From Lysobacter_C viscosus (lineage in GTDB: Bacteria; Pseudomonadota; Gammaproteobacteria; Xanthomonadales; Xanthomonadaceae), in the NCBI RefSeq assembly GCF_046600715.1, contig NZ_JBJMAV010000003.1, positions 1 through 64,000 on the forward strand: DNA of 64,000 bases. Reading direction: 5' to 3'. This document shows positions 1 through 8,657 of the stretch, one piece after another. The position numbers and the translations under genes were made by a program. Numbering within the stretch: position 1 is the stretch's first letter; each line of letters begins with the position of its first letter. The notes under the pieces are model-generated. The model was not told where the DNA came from and made no database searches. It saw only the letters and a list, made by a program, of their open reading frames with translations.

Positions 1-10
1 GCCGCGAGCC

Positions 11-433
11 GTGCCCGCCGACGACGCGCCGCAATCGCGCCCGCCCTGGCCGCGCAGCGTCTGGGCGCTGCCGGCGGCCTGCCTGCTCGCACTGGGGCTG
101 ACCTACTGGCCCCCTGCCGAGAACTGGCTGGTCGGCCAGCTGCAGCCCCTGGACGCTGGCGAAGTCCGCGTCGGGATGCTGCCGCACGAGCCCCCGCGTG
201 CGCGCTACGACGACACCTCGGGCCTGCTGGCGCACCGGGACTACGAACTGCTGGGCGACCCCGACGGGCTTGCCGCCGCGCGCGACGTCGCCTTCCTCAG
301 CTGGTTGTCCGCGCAGGACGCCCCGGACGTGCCCACCGAAGTCGCGCCCATGCCCGATGCCGCCACCGACGGGATGGACGGGTCGCCCGCAGCCATTCCC
401 CTGGCCACCGAGTCCGCCCGTGCGCCGCGCTGA
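11..433 (+). CDS. hypothetical membrane-anchored protein, 5' end uncertain
   Basis: I do not recognise the family. The 140-residue product from the GTG at 11 has a short N-terminal charged stretch, one hydrophobic segment at about residues 15-32 (likely a membrane anchor), and a soluble tail rich in Ala, Pro and Asp. The frame stays open to the window edge, so the true start may lie upstream. Its stop overlaps the start of the next gene by 14 bp, which suggests co-translation with the DUF3106 protein. It could be an accessory protein of an envelope-stress operon, but nothing here proves that. Confidence 0.6.
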   Translation: MPADDAPQSRPPWPRSVWALPAACLLALGLTYWPPAENWLVGQLQPLDAGEVRVGMLPHEPPRARYDDTSGLLAHRDYELLGDPDGLAAARDVAFLSWLSAQDAPDVPTEVAPMPDAATDGMDGSPAAIPLATESARAPR

Positions 434-1073
434 CGCTGCCCACCGTTGGCCACTCGCGTGCCTTGCAGCGGTGCTGGCATGGGCCGCTGCGGGCGTGGGC
501 GCGACCCCGGCGGTGCTGGACGACTTCGAGGGGGTGCTGCCCCTGCTGCAGCCGGAGCGGCGTGCGCAATTACTTGAGCGCGCCCGGCACTGGCAGGGGC
601 GCACCGCCGCCGAGCGCGAGGCGCTGGCGCGCCGGGCAGCCGAATGGGACGCGCTGCCGCGGGCCGAGCGCAATGCCCGGCGGGTCGATTACCGCGCCTG
701 GCAAATGCTGACCCCGGACGAGCGTGCGCGGTTGCGGGCCCTGGCCAGGCGCATGGAGCGGATGCCGGCGGCCGAGCGCGACGCGCTGCGCGCGCGTTTC
801 GCGGCACTGGACGGCAGTGAACGCAAAGGCTGGCGGCTGGGCCCGGTGCTGGGCGTCGACTACGCGTCCCTGCAGCCGCTGCTGGCGCAGGTGCCGGCAG
901 AGCAGCACGAGCCGCTGCTGCAGGTGCTGCGTGAGCTCACCGCCCAGCAGCGCAGCGACCTGGCCCTGCTGGTGCATCGAACGCCGCCGCAGGAGCGCAA
1001 CGAGCTCCGGCGCGAACTGGTGTCCACTGCCGCGGGACAGCGCGCCCGCTGGCTGCAACAGCGGATGGACTAG
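420..1073 (+). CDS. DUF3106 domain protein with signal peptide
   Basis: The 217-residue product starts at the GTG at 420, overlapping the previous stop. It begins with a basic stretch and an Ala/Leu-rich export signal ending near GVGATP, so it is probably periplasmic. The rest is an Arg/Ala/Glu-rich helical protein with repeated W-x(n)-LPxxER elements (for example WDALPRAERNARR), the pattern of DUF3106. Function is unknown; in xanthomonads such proteins often follow an extracytoplasmic sigma-factor gene, which is not visible here. The start is inferred from the signal peptide; the same frame is open further upstream but reads as low-complexity shadow sequence. Confidence 0.65.
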   Translation: MRRADAAHRWPLACLAAVLAWAAAGVGATPAVLDDFEGVLPLLQPERRAQLLERARHWQGRTAAEREALARRAAEWDALPRAERNARRVDYRAWQMLTPDERARLRALARRMERMPAAERDALRARFAALDGSERKGWRLGPVLGVDYASLQPLLAQVPAEQHEPLLQVLRELTAQQRSDLALLVHRTPPQERNELRRELVSTAAGQRARWLQQRMD

Positions 1074-1411
1074 GCGCCGGCCGTCGCGTCGGCGCGTTGC
1101 CCGTGCAACCCCCGCAACACCCGCCGGCTGGAGTTGAAGCGGCCCCCGAAGCGGGCCTGTCCATCGCCGCGCAGCCGCGGCGCGTGCTCGCGCAGGTAGG
1201 CCTCCAGCGCGGCGGCATCGACCAGCGCGTAGTGCACGCACAGCGCCATGCGCCCCGCGCACGCCGGCGGGTCGAGCACTTCGAACACCTGCGCACCGGT
1301 GAAGCCGGGTAACGCGAGGATCTCCCGCACGTGGCCGTCCAGCCACGCGCGGAATTCCACCGCGATGGACGCGTCCACGTCCAGGTTGACCTCGTAGACC
1401 ACCGCGCTCAT
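1070..1411 (-). CDS. DUF4286 family protein
   Basis: A 113-residue protein starting MSAVVYEVNLDVD. The small alpha/beta fold with the conserved VNLDVD and W-L-x-x-H-V elements fits DUF4286, a ferredoxin-like family of unknown function. Its ATG overlaps the stop of the DUF3667 gene by 4 bp (ATGA), so the two are probably one transcript with coupled translation. Its 3' end meets the DUF3106 gene tail-to-tail with a 4-bp overlap. No signal peptide is seen, so it is probably cytoplasmic. Confidence 0.7.
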   Translation of the reverse strand: MSAVVYEVNLDVDASIAVEFRAWLDGHVREILALPGFTGAQVFEVLDPPACAGRMALCVHYALVDAAALEAYLREHAPRLRGDGQARFGGRFNSSRRVLRGLHGQRADATAGA

Positions 1412-2640
1412 GCCGACACCAGGCCGGCCAGGGTGGCGTACAGCACCGCCATCGACACCAGCATGAAATAGGCGAGGCCGAGCGCGAAGTACTTGGCCAG
1501 CGTGATGGGCCAGCCCTGCGCGTACACCCGCTTCTGCATCAGCAGCAGGTACAGCGGCAGCCAGCACCACAGCGCGATCGAGGCCAGGCGGATGGCCACG
1601 CTGGCCCAGGGCGCGGGCCCCTCGACGAGTCCGTCCAGCGCCTCCAGCAGGAACAACCCCAGCAGCACCACCACCAGGTAGACGTGGCTGTAGAGGGCCA
1701 CCACCAGGTGTTCCAGGTAGAGCCGCCCGCTGAAGAGGTAGAACAGCTTGAGCAGCAGCGCGAATACCGGCACCAGCATGAACAGGGCCGTCGGCAACGC
1801 CTGCATCATTGATGCCTTGAGCAGTTCCGGGTCGTCCTCCAGTCGCGGGAGGTTCTCCTTGGCGCGGCCCACCTTGCGGTTGAGCCAGTCGTTGGCGAAG
1901 TCGGGAAGCCAGGCCACCGCCACCGGGTTGTCGACCGGGTGCCAGGGCGCGTCGTTGAAGCGCATCACCCAGATGTCTTCGTCGTCGGCGTCCACCACCA
2001 CCGTGCCTTCGCCCGTGCGTGCGGCGGTCGTACGCGGCGGCGCGGACGGGGTCGCGGCTGCCGGCACTTCGCCTGCCGCTCGTTCCAGTTCGGCGATGCG
2101 GCTGCCCGCCGCACCGCGGATGGCGACCGTCGCCGCCAGCAGTCGGCGGTCGATGCCGGGCACGGGCACGCCGTCAACGGTCTCGCGCGCGGCTTCCACC
2201 CCGGCCAGCGCCTGGTCGCGGATCCGGATGACCTCCTCGCGGGTGGTTGCCTGTTCGATTCGGCGGGCGATGTCGACGTCGACGCCGGCGACCACCGGCG
2301 TCCGGCCGTCGCTGACGATCGCGCCCTCGCCGAAGGACACCGTGTACTGGCCGACGAAGAACGTCAGCAGCGTGGCGACCACGAACATCCGCAGCGGTGC
2401 GATGTAGCGCGCGCGGTGGCCGGCGATGTAGTCGCGCGCCACGCGGCCGGGCGAGATCAGGTCGCGCAGGGTGCGGAAGACCCGCCCGTCCAGGTGCCAG
2501 AACGACTCGAACACTTCCACCAGGGCGTGTTGCGCATCGCGGACCGGGTTGACTGCCGACTGCCCGCAGCGGTGGCAGTAGCCGCCCTGCAGGGGGGTCG
2601 CGCAGTTCTCGCACTGCGTCGGCGTGTCGTGCTTGCTCAT
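1408..2640 (-). CDS. DUF3667 family zinc-ribbon membrane protein
   Basis: A 410-residue protein starting MSKHDTPTQCENC. It opens with a zinc-ribbon motif (CENC and CHRCGQ at about residues 10-25). The conserved RTLRDLISPGR and YIAGHRARYIAPLRMF elements and one hydrophobic helix follow, then a long hydrophilic loop, then about four transmembrane helices in the C-terminal third. This is the DUF3667 architecture. It is an inner-membrane protein of unknown role. It lies upstream of, and 4 bp into, the DUF4286 gene. Confidence 0.75.
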   Translation of the reverse strand: MSKHDTPTQCENCATPLQGGYCHRCGQSAVNPVRDAQHALVEVFESFWHLDGRVFRTLRDLISPGRVARDYIAGHRARYIAPLRMFVVATLLTFFVGQYTVSFGEGAIVSDGRTPVVAGVDVDIARRIEQATTREEVIRIRDQALAGVEAARETVDGVPVPGIDRRLLAATVAIRGAAGSRIAELERAAGEVPAAATPSAPPRTTAARTGEGTVVVDADDEDIWVMRFNDAPWHPVDNPVAVAWLPDFANDWLNRKVGRAKENLPRLEDDPELLKASMMQALPTALFMLVPVFALLLKLFYLFSGRLYLEHLVVALYSHVYLVVVLLGLFLLEALDGLVEGPAPWASVAIRLASIALWCWLPLYLLLMQKRVYAQGWPITLAKYFALGLAYFMLVSMAVLYATLAGLVSA

Positions 2641-2782
2641 CCGTGTTCGATCCCCTGGTCGGCGCGGGCCGGCGAGCGCGGCCGGTGGTCGTCGACGGCG
2701 GCTAAGATAGCGGCCCGCCGCGACCCGGCGCCAGCACGCGACAGCCGTTCGCGTCGCGGCCGCAGTCGCCGGATGCGCAACC

Positions 2783-4213
2783 ATGACCCCTCCCGCCCCT
2801 GTGCCGGTGGCCCGCGCGCGGCCCCTGCTTGCCGAGCTGCGCAGCACCGCAATGCTGTCCGGCCCGCTCGTTGCCGGCCACCTGTCCACCGGGCTGATCG
2901 GCTTCGTGGACAGCGTGATCGCCGGCCACCACGGCACCACCACGCTGGCCGCGGTGGCCGTGGGCACGGCGCTGTTCTGGCTGGCGATGATGGTGCCGAT
3001 GGGCACGCTGATGGCGCTGCCGCCATCGGTCTCGCAACTGGACGGGGCCGGTCGCCGCGGCGAGATCGGGCCGCTGTTCCGGCAGGCGCTGTGGCTGGCC
3101 GCTGCACTGGGTGTCGCGTTGTTCGCGCTGTTGTCGCTGCTGGTGCATGCCATGGAGCCGATGGGGATCGCGGCGGAGATCCGTCCCGGCGCTGCCGCGT
3201 TCCTGCATGGCATCCGCTGGGGCGTACCGGCGCTGACGCTGTACTACTGCATGCGCTACCTCAGCGACGGCCTGCACTGGACGTTGCCGACCATGGTGCT
3301 GGGCTTCGGCGGGCTGTTGTTGCTGGTGCCGCTGGGCGTGCTGCTGGCGTTCGGCGGACCGGGCGTGCCGGGGATGGGCGCTGGGGGGTTGGGGCTGGCC
3401 TCGGCGATCATGCTCTGGACCCAGGCGATCGTGTTCGCGTGGTACCTGCGGCGCTCGCGGCGGTTTGCGGACCTGCGGCTGTTCGACGGCTTCCTCACCC
3501 GTCGCAACCGCCCCGACGGCGCCCGGATCGTCGGGTTGCTGCGCACCGGCCTGCCGATCGGGGTGACGGTGACCATGGAGGGGAGCCTGTTCATCGTCAC
3601 CGCGCTGTTGATCGGGCGGCTGGGCGAGGTGCCGGTGGCCGCGCACCAGATCGCCATCAACGTCGCTGCACTGTGCTTCATGGTCCCGTTCGGCGTGGCC
3701 GAGGCCACCACCGTGCGCGTGGGCCATGCGCTGGGGCGCGGGACGGGATCGACCGGCGTGCGCCGCGCCGCGCTGGCGGGCCTGCTGCTGACCCTGGGCA
3801 CGCAGACGCTGTCGGGCCTTGCACTGCTGCTGGGCCACGACCACGTGGCCGCCCTCTACACCCGCGATGCAGCGGTCGCCACGCTGTCAGCGACCCTGCT
3901 CCTGTACGCGATGGCGTTCCAGTTCCCCGACGGGGTCCAGGTGCTGTCGGCCGGCGCCCTGCGCGGGCTGCGCGACACCCGCGTGCCGATGGTGCTGGCG
4001 GCGCTGGCGTATTGGGGCGTCGGCATGCCGCTGGGTGCAGGGCTGGGGCTGGGCGTGCCGGGCCTGGTTGAGCCGATGGGCCCGCCGGGCATGTGGATCG
4101 GCCTGATCGCCGGGCTGACGGTGGCCGCGCTGCTGCTGGGGCTGCGCTTCGTGCGTGCCAGCGCACCCGACCGACTGCCCGCGCCCGTGGCGCAGGTGAC
4201 CTCTGGCGCATGA
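2783..4213 (+). CDS. MATE family multidrug efflux transporter (NorM/MdtK-like)
   Basis: A 476-residue integral membrane protein with about twelve hydrophobic segments in two similar halves. The first half has the MATE-type GPLVAGHLSTGLIGFVDSVI region, and the second half repeats it in LPIGVTVTMEGSLF and PVAAHQIAINVAAL. Family members export cationic drugs or metabolites in exchange for Na+ or H+. Length is normal. The ATG at 2783 gives the usual short cytoplasmic N-terminus. It is divergent from DUF3667, with about 140 bp between them. The substrate cannot be read from sequence. Confidence 0.9.
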   Translation: MTPPAPVPVARARPLLAELRSTAMLSGPLVAGHLSTGLIGFVDSVIAGHHGTTTLAAVAVGTALFWLAMMVPMGTLMALPPSVSQLDGAGRRGEIGPLFRQALWLAAALGVALFALLSLLVHAMEPMGIAAEIRPGAAAFLHGIRWGVPALTLYYCMRYLSDGLHWTLPTMVLGFGGLLLLVPLGVLLAFGGPGVPGMGAGGLGLASAIMLWTQAIVFAWYLRRSRRFADLRLFDGFLTRRNRPDGARIVGLLRTGLPIGVTVTMEGSLFIVTALLIGRLGEVPVAAHQIAINVAALCFMVPFGVAEATTVRVGHALGRGTGSTGVRRAALAGLLLTLGTQTLSGLALLLGHDHVAALYTRDAAVATLSATLLLYAMAFQFPDGVQVLSAGALRGLRDTRVPMVLAALAYWGVGMPLGAGLGLGVPGLVEPMGPPGMWIGLIAGLTVAALLLGLRFVRASAPDRLPAPVAQVTSGA

Positions 4214-4279
4214 AACCGGCGAGGGCAGCGGGTACGCTGGGCGTTCGCATTTCAATGCCGTACCGGAGTATTTCCCGAA

Positions 4280-6163
4280 ATGAACGACACCCCGCGCCGC
4301 GGCCCCATCGCCCGATTCTTCGTGGGCCTGTGGGATGCGATGAACTTCACCCGCCGGCTGGTGTTCAACCTGCTGTTCTTCGCGCTGCTGTTGCTCATCC
4401 TGGCCGCCATCGGCGCCGGTGACCGCACCCAGCCCCTGCTCGACGGCACCACGCTGGTGATCGCACCGGAGGGCGCGCTGGTCGAGCAGTACACCACCGA
4501 CCCGGCCAGCCGCGCCTTCGCCAAGGCGATGGGCGCCGACACCGGGGAGGTGCAATTGCGCGACCTGTTGCACGCGCTGGACGCGGCCGCCGAGGACACC
4601 CGTATCGACCGGGTGCTGTTGCGCCTGGACGGCATGGTCGGCGGCGGCATGGCCTCGCGCCGGGAGTTCGCCGCCGCGGTCGCGCGCCTGCGTGCTTCGG
4701 GCAAGCAGGTGGTGGCGGCCAGCGAGATGATGGGGCAGGGCCAGTACCTGGTCGCCGCGCAGGCCGACGAGGTCTACCTCGACCCGATGGGCGGGCTGAT
4801 GCTGGAAGGCCTGGGCCGTTATCGCCAGTACTACCGCGAAGGCCTTGAGGAAAAGCTGGGCGTCGACGTGCACCTGTTCAAGGTCGGCGAGTACAAGTCC
4901 GCCGCCGAGCCGTACGTGCTCGACGCCGCCTCGCCCGAGTCCAAGGAAGCGGACCTGTACTGGATGAACGACCTGTGGTCGCGCTACCTGGGCGACGTCG
5001 CCGTCGCGCGCAAGCTGCCGCCCGCGCAGCTGGTGGCCGACATCCGCCAACTGCCCGCCCAGGTCGAGGCCGTCGGCGGCGACCTGGCCCAGCTGGCCCT
5101 GCGCCAGAAGCTGGTGGACGGGTTGAAGACCCGCCAGGAAGTCGATGCGCTGATGACCGAGCGCGGACGGGCCGACCAGGATGCAGAAGGCGGGTTCCGC
5201 CAGGTGTCGCTGGAGGGCTACCTGGCCCACGTCAACGGCGAGCCCTCGCCCGCCGACCGCCGGCCCCAGGTGGCCGTGGTGGTGGCCGAAGGCGCCATTA
5301 CCGGTGGCGAGCAGCCCCCGGGCGTGATCGGTGGCGAGTCCACTGCGGCGTTGTTGCGCGACGCGCGCGACGACGACCAGGTCAAGTCCGTGGTACTGCG
5401 GGTGAACTCGCCCGGTGGCGAGGTGTTCGCCTCCGAGCAGATCCGCCGCGAGGTGGTCGCGCTCAAGGCCGCTGGCAAGCCGGTGGTGGTGTCGATGGGT
5501 GACCTGGCCGCATCCGGCGGCTACTGGATCAGCATGAACGCCGATCGCATCTACGCCGACCCCTCCACCATCACCGGGTCGATCGGCATCTTCGGCCTGA
5601 TCCCGACCATCCCGCGCACGCTGGACCGGATCGGCGTGCACACCGATGGCGTCGGCACCACGCCGCTGGCGGGGGCGTTCGACATCACCCGTCCGCTGGA
5701 TCCGGCGGTGGGCGGCATCATCCAGGCGGTGATCGAGAAGGGCTATCGCGATTTCACCGGTCGCGTCGCCAAGGCGCGCGATCGCAGCGTGGCGCAGGTC
5801 GACGCCGTCGCCCGTGGGCGCGTCTGGAGCGGGGCGCAGGCCCTCGAGCGCGGCCTGGTCGATGAGCTGGGCGGCTTGCAGGCGTCCATCGCCGACGCTG
5901 CCCGTCGCGCGGAACTGGGCGCGGAAGACGACTACGCGGTGCGCTATGTCGAGAAGCCCGCCACGCCGTTCGAGCGATTCTTCGCCGGCTTCGCCGGAAG
6001 CCGCATGGGCGCTTCGTGGCTGCGCGGTTCGGACCTGGCGCGTGGCCTCGTCGCGCGCTTCATGCCGCAGGTGGCCAACGACATGCGCCTGCTGGAAAGT
6101 GCGCTGCAGCCGGTGCCCGGCAAGCCGGTCAAGGCGCTCGCCTACTGCTTCTGCGAGCTGTAA
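4280..6163 (+). CDS. sppA: signal peptide peptidase SppA, 67K type
   Basis: A 627-residue inner-membrane serine protease that cleaves remnant signal peptides. One hydrophobic anchor lies at about residues 25-45, followed by two tandem SppA/ClpP-like domains. The Ser-Lys dyad splits between them as in the long E. coli-type enzyme: Lys206 in VGEYKSAAEP in the first domain and Ser412 in LAASGGYW in the second. The STITGSIGIFG element follows the serine. The gene is monocistronic by appearance, with a strong hairpin terminator about 35 bp after the stop. Confidence 0.95.
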   Translation: MNDTPRRGPIARFFVGLWDAMNFTRRLVFNLLFFALLLLILAAIGAGDRTQPLLDGTTLVIAPEGALVEQYTTDPASRAFAKAMGADTGEVQLRDLLHALDAAAEDTRIDRVLLRLDGMVGGGMASRREFAAAVARLRASGKQVVAASEMMGQGQYLVAAQADEVYLDPMGGLMLEGLGRYRQYYREGLEEKLGVDVHLFKVGEYKSAAEPYVLDAASPESKEADLYWMNDLWSRYLGDVAVARKLPPAQLVADIRQLPAQVEAVGGDLAQLALRQKLVDGLKTRQEVDALMTERGRADQDAEGGFRQVSLEGYLAHVNGEPSPADRRPQVAVVVAEGAITGGEQPPGVIGGESTAALLRDARDDDQVKSVVLRVNSPGGEVFASEQIRREVVALKAAGKPVVVSMGDLAASGGYWISMNADRIYADPSTITGSIGIFGLIPTIPRTLDRIGVHTDGVGTTPLAGAFDITRPLDPAVGGIIQAVIEKGYRDFTGRVAKARDRSVAQVDAVARGRVWSGAQALERGLVDELGGLQASIADAARRAELGAEDDYAVRYVEKPATPFERFFAGFAGSRMGASWLRGSDLARGLVARFMPQVANDMRLLESALQPVPGKPVKALAYCFCEL

Positions 6164-6198
6164 CGAGCCACTGGGGGTAGCGCCCGGGCAATCCGACG

Positions 6199-6236
6199 CA
6201 AAGAAAAAGCCCGGCCAGTGCCGGGCTTTTTCTTGG
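6199..6236 (+). terminator. rho-independent terminator after sppA
   Basis: An inverted repeat AAAAAGCCCGGC-cagt-GCCGGGCTTTTT is followed by a T-rich stretch. The A tract on the left arm makes it look bidirectional, so it could also end the lipoprotein gene that converges from the right. Confidence 0.9.
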
Positions 6237-6264
6237 GATGCGCATTCGGGCGGCGCGAGCGGTG

Positions 6265-6615
6265 TCAGGGCGGATCGATCCGGGCGCGGGTGGCATCGGC
6301 GGCGCTGCCCACCTTGGTCTCGACATCACGCACGCGCTCCAACGGGGTCTGCACGTCCGCATCCCGATCCTGAGCGCCCCGCGGGATGCGCGGTGCGCTG
6401 TCGGCCACGGCAGGTGTGCCCGTCGTGGCGAGGGTGGGTGTAGGCGCGATCGCATCCGCCGAGCCGGCCTGGGGTTCCGGCGGGCGTTCCGGGTCGGGCG
6501 GCTGCGGTTTGCGGCACGCCGCGAGCGCAAGCGCGAGGGTGATCATCGCCATCGCGGCCATGCCGCTTCGCAGCAGTGCCTGCATGGACCGCACCCGGTC
6601 GGGGCACTGGGTCAT
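6265..6615 (-). CDS. small putative lipoprotein
   Basis: A 116-residue product starting at the ATG at 6615, which has a GGAGG ribosome site about 8 bp upstream. The hydrophobic segment MAMITLALALAAC ends in a lipobox (L-A-A-C), followed by a Pro/Glu-rich linker and a short charged C-terminus with heptad character (LERVRDVETKVGSAAD). It is probably an outer-membrane or periplasmic lipoprotein of unknown role. An internal ATG at 6585 would give a signal peptide of more typical length, but has no ribosome site that I can see. Confidence 0.6.
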   Translation of the reverse strand: MTQCPDRVRSMQALLRSGMAAMAMITLALALAACRKPQPPDPERPPEPQAGSADAIAPTPTLATTGTPAVADSAPRIPRGAQDRDADVQTPLERVRDVETKVGSAADATRARIDPP

Positions 6616-6721
6616 CGGCGTCCTCCGGTTTCGACTGCCCGCTATGCTACGCCGGGACGCGTGCAGGCAACGCCACGTCGGCGCGCACGACTCCCGGCGC
6701 ACATGACTTCGAGGAGCTTCG

Positions 6722-7498
6722 ATGGACCCACGACGCTGGCGGCTGGACGGACACCTGGCGCTGGTCACCGGCGGCAGCGCGGGGATCGGCCGCGCCATCG
6801 CGCGCGAACTGCTCGGCTTCGGCGCCGACGTACTGCTCACCGCGCGCGGCGCCGCGGCGCTGGAGTCGGTGCGTGCGGAGCTGCTGGAGGATTTCCCCGA
6901 GCGCGAAGTGCAGGTGTTCGCCGCCGATGTCGCCGACGAGGAGCAGCGACGTGAGCTGCTGGACTGGGTCGAGGACTTCGGCGAAGGCCTGCACATCCTG
7001 GTCAACAATGCCGGCGATAACCTCAGCAGGCCGGCCACCGACTACAGCGACGCGGAGTGGCGGGGAATCTTCGAGACCAACGTGTTCTCCGCCTTCGAGC
7101 TGTCTCGCTACCTGCACCCGCTGCTGACGCGCCACGCGGCCTCCAGCATCGTCAACGTCGGCAGCGTCTCGGGCCTGACCCACGTGCGCACCGGCGCGCC
7201 CTACGGCATGAGCAAGGGCGCGATGCACCAGATGACCCGCAACCTGGCGGTGGAATGGGCCGAGGACGGAATCCGGGTCAACGCGGTCGCGCCGTGGTAC
7301 ATCCGCACCCGCCGCACCTCCGACAAGCTGGCCGACCCGGATTACCTCGACGAGGTCCTGCTGCGCACGCCGCTGGGGCGCATTGGCGAGGCCGAGGAGG
7401 TGGCGGCCGCGGTGGCATTCTTGTGCCTGCCGGCGGCGGGCTACATCACCGGCGAATGCATCGCCGTGGACGGCGGGTTCCTGCGTTACGGGTTCTGA
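6722..7498 (+). CDS. SDR family NAD(P)-dependent oxidoreductase
   Basis: A 258-residue short-chain dehydrogenase/reductase with a Rossmann fold. The nucleotide-binding TGGSAGIG lies near residue 17, NNAG near residue 97, and the catalytic Ser-Tyr-Lys in NVGSVSG and YGMSKGA, followed by the PWYIRT substrate loop. Arg in the TARGAA position after beta-2 suggests NADP(H) preference. The overall pattern is closest to tropinone-reductase-like SDRs, but the substrate is not predictable. Its 3' end faces the SpoIIAA-like gene, with 36 bp between. Confidence 0.88.
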   Translation: MDPRRWRLDGHLALVTGGSAGIGRAIARELLGFGADVLLTARGAAALESVRAELLEDFPEREVQVFAADVADEEQRRELLDWVEDFGEGLHILVNNAGDNLSRPATDYSDAEWRGIFETNVFSAFELSRYLHPLLTRHAASSIVNVGSVSGLTHVRTGAPYGMSKGAMHQMTRNLAVEWAEDGIRVNAVAPWYIRTRRTSDKLADPDYLDEVLLRTPLGRIGEAEEVAAAVAFLCLPAAGYITGECIAVDGGFLRYGF

Positions 7499-7534
7499 GC
7501 CTCGGGTGTGAACCGGGGTCGCGGGCACGGCCGT

Positions 7535-7915
7535 TCAGGTCGCGCCGTAGCGCAGCCACAGGTCGGCGGTGGCCTCGTCGGCGAATACGCGGGCCTCGAA
7601 CCCGGCTTCGCGGGCGTGGATCTCGCAGTGTTCGACCGCTCCCAGTCCCCGGGGCTTGGCATGGGCGATGCGAACACGCTCAAGGCCCTGCCCCTCCATG
7701 TCGGCGACCAGCTCCTGCCACTGCGATGCACTGAGCGCGGGGCCGTGCATCTCGTCGACCAGCAGCAGGCCGCGCGCCGGTTGTGCCTGCAGCCTTGCCA
7801 CGATCGCCTGCCAATAGCCGCGCGTGGCCGCCAGCGTCCCCTCGCCGGTCACGCGCGCGCGCAGGCCGGCCGGATGCGGTGAAAACTCGATGTCGAAGGC
7901 CGGTGTGTCTGTCAT
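7535..7915 (-). CDS. SpoIIAA/STAS-like small protein
   Basis: A 126-residue cytoplasmic protein starting MTDTPAFDIEFSP. The alternating beta/alpha pattern and the closing F-A-D-E-A-x-A-D-L-W-L-R segment resemble the SpoIIAA-like (STAS-fold) family. These proteins are often found alone in proteobacterial genomes and have no established function. The upstream frame is open, but the sequence before this ATG does not look like protein. Assignment to the fold is by pattern only. Confidence 0.55.
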   Translation of the reverse strand: MTDTPAFDIEFSPHPAGLRARVTGEGTLAATRGYWQAIVARLQAQPARGLLLVDEMHGPALSASQWQELVADMEGQGLERVRIAHAKPRGLGAVEHCEIHAREAGFEARVFADEATADLWLRYGAT

Positions 7916-8009
7916 CGCGGGAGCCGGGTGGGACCGTCGTTGCCAGTACGGTGCAGTCGGGCGGGACAACGCGGCGTGAGGCCGACCGAGTGCACGTCGG
8001 CGGACAGTG

Positions 8010-8654
8010 TCACTGCGTGGCGGCGCAGGTGCTCTGGGCCAGCAGGCGTTCGATCCGTTCCACGTCACGCGCGGTTTCGCCTTCGCGGGTGGGCATTCCG
8101 AAGCGTTCCGCGCCCTGGGCGATGGTCAACCGCTCGCGCCAGCGCTCGCACAGCGCCGCCTCGGCCACCGGCTCGCAGCGATCCTGGCGTTCCTCGCAGG
8201 CCGCACCCACGCCGCCGCCACCGGCCAGGCCCCTGGTGCGCAGTGGCGCGCAGCGGCGGGCCGGCGTGTCGCGCTCGGTCAGGTAGAGCTCGTCGTTCCA
8301 GGTACGGCATTGGAACAACGCAGGCGGCGGCACCAGTTCGACAGGCGGGGCGGCGACTGCGGCGGGCATCGGGTCCGCGGCCGGCGTGTCGACGACAGGC
8401 TGCAGCGGCGCCAAGGTGGGCGGCATCGGCGGTGGCGCGGGCGGCGGCACCGGGGCGGGAGGCGGGGGCGCGACGGGGGCGTCGTCGATCACGCGGCGCT
8501 CCTGGCGGCTGCCGGTGGGGCAGCGCTGGTCGTTCTGCACCGTGACCGCCCCGGCCGCGTCGGTGCAGCGGTAGATGACCAGTTCGGCGCGGGCGCCGGA
8601 AAGGACGACCAGGCCGAGCACGCCAATGCAGGTAGACCACAGGAGTCGGCGCAC
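8010..8654 (-). CDS. DUF4124 domain protein, secreted (downstream copy)
   Basis: A 214-residue exported protein with a signal peptide (WSTCIGVLGLVVLSGARA). A short DUF4124 module follows (VIYRCTDAAGAVTVQNDQRC), then a Pro/Ala linker of about 70 residues, then a Cys-rich C-terminal domain (CRTW, RRCAP, ACEERQDRCEP, LCERWRERL). The cysteines suggest disulfides in the periplasm. The first gene of the pair ends 3 bp before this start, and the two share the same domain order, so they look like tandem duplicates. Function unknown. Confidence 0.7.
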   Translation of the reverse strand: MRRLLWSTCIGVLGLVVLSGARAELVIYRCTDAAGAVTVQNDQRCPTGSRQERRVIDDAPVAPPPPAPVPPPAPPPMPPTLAPLQPVVDTPAADPMPAAVAAPPVELVPPPALFQCRTWNDELYLTERDTPARRCAPLRTRGLAGGGGVGAACEERQDRCEPVAEAALCERWRERLTIAQGAERFGMPTREGETARDVERIERLLAQSTCAATQ

Positions 8655-8657
8655 GGG